Shown here: positions 56,771-64,000 of the stretch, one piece after another
Numbering within the stretch: position 1 is the stretch's first letter
How the letters are laid out: the number at the start of each line of letters is the position of its first letter
Origin: Xiphophorus maculatus
Taxonomy: Eukaryota > Chordata > Actinopteri > Cyprinodontiformes > Poeciliidae
DNA: 64,000 nucleotides
NCBI RefSeq assembly: GCF_002775205.1
Contig: NC_036458.1
Coordinates: forward strand, 124,001-188,000
Reading direction: 5' to 3'
The notes under the pieces: generated by a model
What the model was told of the DNA's origin: nothing
What the model saw: the letters and a program-made list of their open reading frames with translations, nothing else
Database searches by the model: none
Translations under genes and position numbers: made by a program

Positions 56771-58720
56771 CTGACTAGATGTATAGTAAATTAATCTAAT
56801 TATATTTTGACTAGACAAAATGCCTATTTAAGATATCTTTAATTACATTCTGATATATGTTGTAAGATATTACAACATATATGGATGGAGTCTTCTATTC
56901 AAAATGCAATTTTGAATACATACATTTCAGATACATTCAAAATATATCTGAAAATATGTTTCAGATATCTACAATTAAACGATAAGGTTGAGCTATCTTG
57001 CTTTTTGTTCTGTTTAGTCATAGTTCTAATTAAAGATATCTTAAATACATTTTTTAGATTGTAGCTAGATAGATTTGACTAGTGCAAATTAATTTGCAGA
57101 TTTTGTGAACGCAAATATTGATGAGGTAAAACTAAATTAGACATACCTGGAATTATAACTAGTGACTAGTGAAAATTCCTTTTAAGATATCTATCAGTGA
57201 GCTAGAGATATCTTCAATTAGACAACTTTTCTATTTGAGATATCTTGCATTAACATTCTGACTGGTCAAAATGACATTATTAATGAATTACTTTAGTCAA
57301 AACATCACAGATATACATAGCATTTTGAATTTTCAATTTTAAAGAATGAAAATTATAAAAAATGTATGAAAGAATTTCTGAAAATGCTCAATTTTCAACT
57401 TGGGAATATTTCAAAGAATGTTGTGCAGGACACTCAAAATTCTACAGGCAAAACTTTGGACAGCTGAGTGGTAGCACAAGAGGAGCTTATGCGCATTTTT
57501 TAATTCAGACATTTAAAATTGTAATTTTGATTAACTATAATTACGTTCGACAAATCTTAAATTGTATTTACTGATGTGTATAGCAGGCCGTTTTAACATA
57601 AACTCGCTTTTGTCTAACTATCCGTACTTAAATTGCCTTTAAGAAAAATGCCCTGTAATTAGACAAAACTACATTTTGACTAACCGGAATGGTAATTTAA
57701 GATATCTGCATTTACATTCTGACTAGTAAGAATAATAATTTAAGATATCTTCAATTACATTTTCACGAGTCACAATTTCTTTCAAGATATCTCAAATGAC
57801 GTCACCGGATCTGTCATTTGACGGGACACAAATCCGTATTACAATTTAAGATATATTGAACGTAATTATGACTAGTTAAACTTACATTTTTAGATATTTG
57901 AATTAAGAATTGCGGGCGTGGAAGTCTCTTTGTTCTGTCCAAACAGTTGCCTGCAGAATTTTATACTTCCTGCACAAAATTGTCAGTAAATGCCACAATG
58001 TAGAAACAGCTCGACAATGTTGGATATGCGTAGATTGCAAAACGTCATGGACTAACACTGCTTTGGTTTAGCTAAGTACGAGGGATGTATTTCCTACGCC
58101 CGAACAGCCAGTACGGGGTCTATTTTTTATTACGTATATGTTAAAACAGTCTTTAAAACTTAAAAGTGCTTCTGTCAACCTTTTTTCAAGTTGAAAATTT
58201 AGCCATTTCAAATACTTTCTTTTTTCATTATTTCATTGAACTTTCAAAATGCTACGTAAGACAGTGACGTTTTCACTATATAGAGTCAAAACGTCAGTAA
58301 TCAATAATGTCATTCTAGTAAAAACGTTTATTTAAGATATCTTAAATAGAAAATATGTTTTATATCTAAGATAGATATAAATCTTATTAGATATCTCTAA
58401 TTCATTTGGAGATGTCTGGAAAGAAATTTTGACTAGTCAAAATTACAATTCAAGATATCTCTAATTTAGTTTTGACTAGTCATTATTAAATATTAATTTA
58501 ATTTTAGCTAGTCAAAACTACATATCTCCTATCCAAGAATACATTTAAGATATCTTCAATTAGAATTATGACTAGTCAAAACTAAATTACAGATATCTTT
58601 AACTTATTTTATGACTGGTCATAAGTTAATTGTAGATTATTTGAAATGTGTGTTTCAGATAGTCAGTTATAGTGGCACATATTGTGGATGTCATTCTAGA
58701 TAGACAAAATGCATTTTTAG
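56770..58720. repeat. degenerate repeat field built on GATATC and ACTAGT motifs
   Basis: Roughly fifteen GATATC or near copies, usually as (A)AGATATCTT(C/T)AATTA, alternate with about ten ACTAGT copies, usually TTTTGACTAGTCAAAA. Spacing is about 20-60 bp in two clusters (56820-57260 and 57690-58620) around a less repetitive middle. No transposase is seen. Individual units are diverged, so this is an old array or a transposon with an internally repetitive structure. Confidence 0.75.
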
Positions 58721-59186
58721 ATATTTAGCATGTACGCATAATCAGTGGAAACAGGGTTTATGTTAAGAAGGCCTGCCATATGCCACTTTACACAGGCTCA
58801 CTTAAAGAATTGCCTTTAAAACGTTGCCACGTAAATGTCTCGCTTTCCTTTCGCTAAATGACTTGAAGGTAAGTCACTTTGTTTATGAGAAACGTGGCAA
58901 AAATGTTGAACAGTTTAAACAGTGTAAATACTTGTGCAACATTTAAAAAACAAATAATGTTGCAGCGAAAAGTCTCTTACGGCTGCTGAACACCATCCAA
59001 TCAGACTGAGTCTCCCTTGAGGATGCTACTGCTCTTCAGACAGTGAAGGCTGAACCTGGTGCGTGAGGTGCGTGATTCAGCTCCCGGAAACGGTTTATGT
59101 AGTTCTCCGAAAAGATGGAGCACCTATCGTTCTGAGACGTATATTCTTTTAAGCAGGCGAGCAGCTCAGAGGCGAAGGATCTCAGA

Positions 59187-59262
59187 ATGATGTCCTCTTT
59201 CTATCATCCGACCAAGGAGGCTGAGATGGCGGCCATGACGGAGCCACTCTGCTTAGAACGAG
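59187..59262 (+). CDS. lin7b: lin7b first coding exon
   Basis: The frame encodes MMSSFYHPTKEAEMAAMTEP then LCLER and one base G before GTATGA. MAAMTEPLCLER plus a phase-1 break, expected to complete D, matches the LIN7 family N-terminus (MAALVEPLGLERD in human LIN7B, as I recall it). The start may be the ATG at 59187 or 59190, with a 13-residue extension, or the family-typical ATG at 59226. LIN7 proteins are L27-PDZ scaffolds that link CASK and Mint complexes to membrane proteins at synapses and junctions. Position next to snrnp70 supports LIN7B over LIN7A or C. The rest of the gene lies beyond the window. Confidence 0.72.
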
Positions 59263-60000
59263 GTATGATTCCAAGGAGTGTACCATTCATCGGACAGCTA
59301 GCGTCTTCTCTTATCAAAAACCTTTAGATAATATGGGTTTTTAAAATGAAACATCATCTTCCTCCTGTGTTCATGTCCATATTCACACTTGATGTCTTTT
59401 AAAGCCACAAGCTTCAGAACGAGTTCATACTTCATTATAGGCCTTTAATTGACCCACTTACTGTTTCTGATTATTTCTCCCTTTGATTCATCTTTTTCAT
59501 TTGTTCATCCAGGAAACAGAATCATTTTACTACCGTTTACAGAGGGTCTGCTTTATATCCTATGTTGGGGGATGCAAATACTACTTGTAAAATGCATACA
59601 GCTACAATGACAATTGAAATACATATTTATCTACTGATTACAATTCTGAAAGTCTGTTAATGTGTTAAGATGTTTATTTCTATTATCAATTTTATTATTT
59701 TTATTTTCAAATCATTTCTCCGTCTATATTATTACTAATAATAATATTTAATATTTATTAATAATTTCAATTTGTTATTAATGGAAAATAAATATTTATT
59801 TATATTGTCTTAGCAACATGACAGGTTGCTAAGAGACGAGTCGACACACAAGTAAGTCGGGGTAGCAGCGATGTCAGGGAAGGCCTCACCTGTCATCATG
59901 GAAGAATAATAAGATAATTTGTATAAGATAATTTATATTGGTATTTTTGCCCTGTGGTTTGTACTATAAAGTATTTATTTTTTTATTTAGCTTAACCAAT
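59263..60000 (+). other. lin7b intron 1, first part
   Basis: AT-rich intron start. No further LIN7 exon (the L27 domain should begin in the next one) is visible anywhere in 59263-64000. Confidence 0.6.
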
Positions 60001-60004
60001 TTTA

Positions 60005-61045
60005 ACTATCGCTTCAAAATTGCTGAAGTTTTGCAATTTCTCATTCAAATGCTTGGAAGCGCAGCTGATGAGGGTTCCCTCAAGGCTGCTTCCTTTCCCC
60101 TCTTCTTTACATTTTGTACACGGATGACTGTCGCAGCCGACATGACAACAGGTTAATATTAAAATTAGCTGATGACTCAGTGATAGTTAGTCTTCTACAT
60201 GATGATGAACATGATGCCCATGTCCCTGTAGTCGATGAATTTGTTGACTGGTGTGATAAAGCTTTTCTTTCATTAAATGTACAGAAAACAAAGGACATGT
60301 GCATTGATTTTAGACAGAAACCCCATAACACAAATCAAACATTAATTAAAGGTCAGACAGCGGAGATAGTAGAGAACTACAAATATCTTAGGACTATTTT
60401 GGATAATAACTTAAAATTTACCTGCCATTCAGAAAACCTACAAAATAGGGCCAGCAAAGATTATTTTGTCTATGGAGGCTCACAAAGTTTCAAGTTGATA
60501 AGTCATTGATATTGATAGATCATATATTGAATCTGTGTTGACTTTTGCTCCCCTCTGTTGGTTTGGAAGTCTTAGTTTTAGGTCAAAAAATGCCCTTAGC
60601 AGAGTAATACATACTATCAATAAGATCTTAAGAGTTGAACAATGCTCACTTACAGAACTGTGTAAAAAACAAATTAGGAAAACTAAAGCCATTATTGCTG
60701 ATTCTTCCCATCCTACATGCTGAGTTCCAGTTTCTGCCTTCTGGCATCAGGCTCAAACTTCTTAGTATAAAAAGTTACAGGTACAAGCACTCTTTTCCTA
60801 CAGCCATATCTCTTTTTAATGCAGGACAAGATAAGGGGACTTGCACCTGATTTAGTGTTTGTAGCAACTGTCAATGAAATACACTGCTGTACTCTTCCCA
60901 ATTTGTATTCTTGACTTGTATTTCATGTCCTTTTGGTTTGTTTTGTTGTTTTTTATTTTTTAATCTTTAATACTTTTTCTTTTGGTTATATACATTAATT
61001 GCCCATTTGGGATACGAATAAATCTGAATCTGATTCAGCTTGAGC
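60005..61045 (+). mobile_element. L2-clade LINE, 5'-truncated
   Basis: Broken plus-strand frames encode the reverse-transcriptase second half: LYTDDCRS-like start, LKLADDSVIVSLL with the catalytic ADD, WCDKAFLSLNVQKTKDMCID, then SVLTFAPLCWFGSLSFRSKN, SGIRLKLLSIKSYRYKHSFP and TAISLFN. The 3' end CCCATTTGGGATACGAATAA, then ATCTGAATCTGATTC, is L2-type with a short repeat tail. Two or more frameshifts. Confidence 0.82.
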
Positions 61046-61739
61046 TGAGCCTCACCTTGGATTGCGCAACCTCTCGCTAATTGCGTTGGCAGCCATTCAA
61101 TGGGAGCATGTTCCTGTCTGTATGTCGCCAATAAAATGGTTAAAAAACCCATTTAATATATGAACTGATTTTCAATAATTTAGTTTATGTATATGCTGTA
61201 CAGTGTTTTTTGTTACCAACTTTGTGTGTAACATGATTCGTGTGCTGAGGAGCGATTGTAACGGATTCGAGGTGAGGGAAACAGTTTTCCTGCCTCATGC
61301 AGGGGTCGCTCATGATCCCAGACATTGATCTTGTGACTCCACGTCTGCAGAGTGAGAGTGACAGTGAGCTAGCCATACAGTAAATACGTGAAATGCAGGC
61401 ATAGATTAATTGTTTTCTTCTCTCTTTCGACGTCAACGTGGATGACTACATTTCTACACAAACAGTTTTCTAAAGTGGACTTTCAATCAAAGCAGGCGTT
61501 ATGACTCCGACAAGCCAAAGGGCAGTAAACAACAACCAGAATGAAGTTAACAATATTTATTGTTACACAGATAAAATGGTTTCCCGTTAACTTTATCCAT
61601 TCGTTGTCAATCCAATAATGTTCAACCCGAATTTAAACACCACTTCAGGCCAACAAACTCGCATAAACAACTACAATGTTTACTGCAAACTTAAGATGCA
61701 CTTGATTCACTGTAAAATTATCACATGCTTTTAAATTAT

Positions 61740-62330
61740 CACTAACTCAAGATCACACCAAACACACAGCCCCAAAGCATGATGGAACCTCCACCACATT
61801 TTACAGTAGGCAGCAAGTGTTTTTCTTGGAATGCTGTGTTTTTTTGTCACCGTGCATAATGCCTTTTTTATGACCAAACAATTCAATCTTTGTTTCATCA
61901 GACCACAGGACCTTATCCCAAAATTAAGCTGGCTTGTCCAAATATGCTTTTGCATACCTCAAGCGACTCTGTTTGTGGCATGCTTGCAGAAAAGGCTTCT
62001 GTTGCATCACTTTCCCATACAGCTTCTTGTGCAAAGTGTGCTGAATTATTGAATGATGCACAGTGACACCATCTGCAGCAAGAAGATGCTGCAGGTTTTT
62101 GGAGGTGGTCTGTGGGTTGTCTTTGACAGTTCTCACCATTCTTCTGCTCTGCCTCTGATATTTTTCTTGGCCTGCCACTTCTGGGCTTACCAAGAACTGC
62201 CCCCATATGTTCCTCACAGTGGAAACTGACAGTTTAAATCTCTTAGACAACTTTTTGTATCCTTCCCCTAAACAACTATGTTGAACAATCTTTGTTTAAT
62301 TAAGATTAATAGGGGTGCCACTTTTTCATA
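61740..62330 (-). mobile_element. Tc1-like transposon remnant, N-terminal half
   Basis: The minus strand encodes KRFKLSVSTVRNIWGQ and RRMVRTVKDNPQTTSKNLQH, then LLAADGVTVHHSIIQHTLHK and RLRYAKAYLDKPA: the two helix-turn-helix motifs and the start of the catalytic domain of a Tc1 transposase. Further eroded sequence to 61740 covers the first catalytic region. Several frameshifts. Confidence 0.8.
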
Positions 62331-62334
62331 TACA

Positions 62335-62825
<491 letters not shown>

Positions 62826-63250
62826 TGGCTGTGGATCTCAGCCATGGAGCTCCACCGTGTTTTGTATTTCCAACTATGCTAAAAGGTGCAACAATGAGTT
62901 TAAACTTTAAATGAGTTGATTCTCATGGTTGGCTCTGGATATTTCTGAGATATTTTTGGCTTCAAATCGCTGTGTTTGATAACAGTAATTAATAAATCAG
63001 CCTGTGTTTGGATGTACTCACCACTTGAAGCTGGCTTTCAAAGCGTGATCTGGAGATTAATCGTTTCTAATTTTTTGTGTACCTGTTCTGATGCTTTAAA
63101 ATTAACATCCATATTTTGACAGCTCCCTGCTTCTTGTTCATCCAAGGAAGCCTACCCCAACTCATCAGTTTTTACCCAAAGCGCAGGATCGCAGTCCAGA
63201 TTATCCATGGTCATTGTTGCACCTGGTGAAGAAGTTCGCCCTTCCTGTAA

Positions 63251-64000
63251 CCAGTGTTGTATAAAGTACTGAAATCTCAGAGTCAAGTAAAAGTATAAGT
63301 ACCTCTCCAAAATATGACTTTGGTAAAAGTCCAAGTCACTGACTGAAATGTTACTTGAGTTAAAGTCTTAAAGTATCTGAAACTTCTTGTACTTAAGTAT
63401 GGAAATTACTGTAAAAATGGATGTACTCAAGTAATGTAATGAAAAGTACAAGTAAAAAGTAAAACAAAGCAAATGCAGTTTGAATGACATTTTTTATATT
63501 TTGGTAAACTTGTCAAATACACTTAAAATAATGTACCCAACCAAGTGCAGGCAAAATTAAACCTGCTAATAGATATACCTGCAGGCATCATTTAGTTAAG
63601 AAAATTAGGTGCTTTACCTATAGCACAAGGTTAACTTAACCTGCTTTACAACTGAACCAGCTTCTTAGTATACCCTCCAGGACAGAAAATACAAAGTTTT
63701 TGTAAGCCTTAAGTTTTCCCTTCAAGTAAGGTCAGTGCTGAAAATGAGAAAAATAAATAGTACAGAAAATGCGGCCAACATGAAGAAAAAGAGCTGTTAC
63801 GATTACTCTACTTCACAAATCAGTGAATCAGTCAATGCTACAGTCAGTAGGTGGTGCACACAACTGGTCATTATGCAAAAGAAAAAAAGAATTGGGAGGT
63901 AAATGCAGCTTATTGGCATCTGTAAACCTGGTTTTGAACTTGCATGCCTTTCCTATATTCGTTAAATTTAGTCTAAATTGCTATCGCTATGGCTTCTGTC
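63251..64000. mobile_element. possible hAT-derived repeat running off the window
   Basis: CAGTGTTGTATAAAGTACTG followed by AAGTAAAAGTATAAGTACCT and repeated AAGTA words has the look of a widespread fish hAT-type repeat. The right end is not in view, and identification is from memory. Confidence 0.45.

Noticed and set aside
57362-57574. 70-codon ORF in the middle of the GATATC/ACTAGT field as a transposase
   Set aside because: No recognisable motif and too short; may be chance in AT-rich DNA.

Overview
The window reads as nuclear DNA of a ray-finned (teleost) fish. Genes are split by GT-AG introns. Intergenic and intronic DNA is AT-rich and crowded with fish-type repeats: Tc1-like and hAT transposons, L2- and RTE-like LINEs, Ty3/gypsy and BEL/Pao LTR elements, and a tRNA-derived SINE. 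Three host genes are recognisable by their encoded protein, and a fourth by its first coding exon. All four lie on the + strand, in the order ABCC transporter (3' end), scaf1, snrnp70, lin7b (5' end). SNRNP70 and LIN7B are also neighbours in the human genome (19q13.33) and SCAF1 lies nearby, so the order fits conserved synteny.

Layout. 1-4389: an L1-like LINE tail, then a Tc1-like element split by a 5'-truncated L2 LINE. 4390-11309: the last two coding exons of an ABCC-family (MRP-type) ABC transporter. The 6.6-kb intron between them holds an L2 fragment with a SINE inside, a pogo-like piece with a short tandem repeat, and a Ty3/gypsy remnant with an hAT-like element inside. 11310-23990: intergenic, with Tc1 and LTR remnants, a structurally complete BEL/Pao element (15212-21417, 5-bp target duplication) and the first copy of a 1.26-kb hAT element. 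23990-36600: scaf1, with a candidate promoter/first exon near 24.1 kb, a 3.4-kb giant coding exon and four 3' coding exons. 39950-54700: snrnp70, with nine coding exons joining to a 466-residue U1-70K protein. Its introns carry another split Tc1 element, the second copy of the 1.26-kb hAT element, and a candidate stop-containing alternative exon. 54700-59186: intergenic, including about 2 kb dense in GATATC and ACTAGT motifs. 59187-64000: first coding exon of lin7b and part of its first intron, which holds an L2 LINE, Tc1 fragments, a Tc1-type MITE and a (TA)n tract.

Two of the genes act in nuclear RNA processing: snrnp70 is the core U1 snRNP protein for 5' splice-site recognition, and scaf1 is an SR-related factor linked to the RNA polymerase II CTD. 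The ABCC transporter and lin7b (an L27/PDZ scaffold) are functionally unrelated neighbours. No operon-like logic applies. I found no evidence of a novel multi-gene system. The unusual content is structural: nested transposons with readable target-site duplications, a series of short-spacer inverted repeats, a 48-bp micro-transposon and the motif-dense field at 56.8-58.7 kb.
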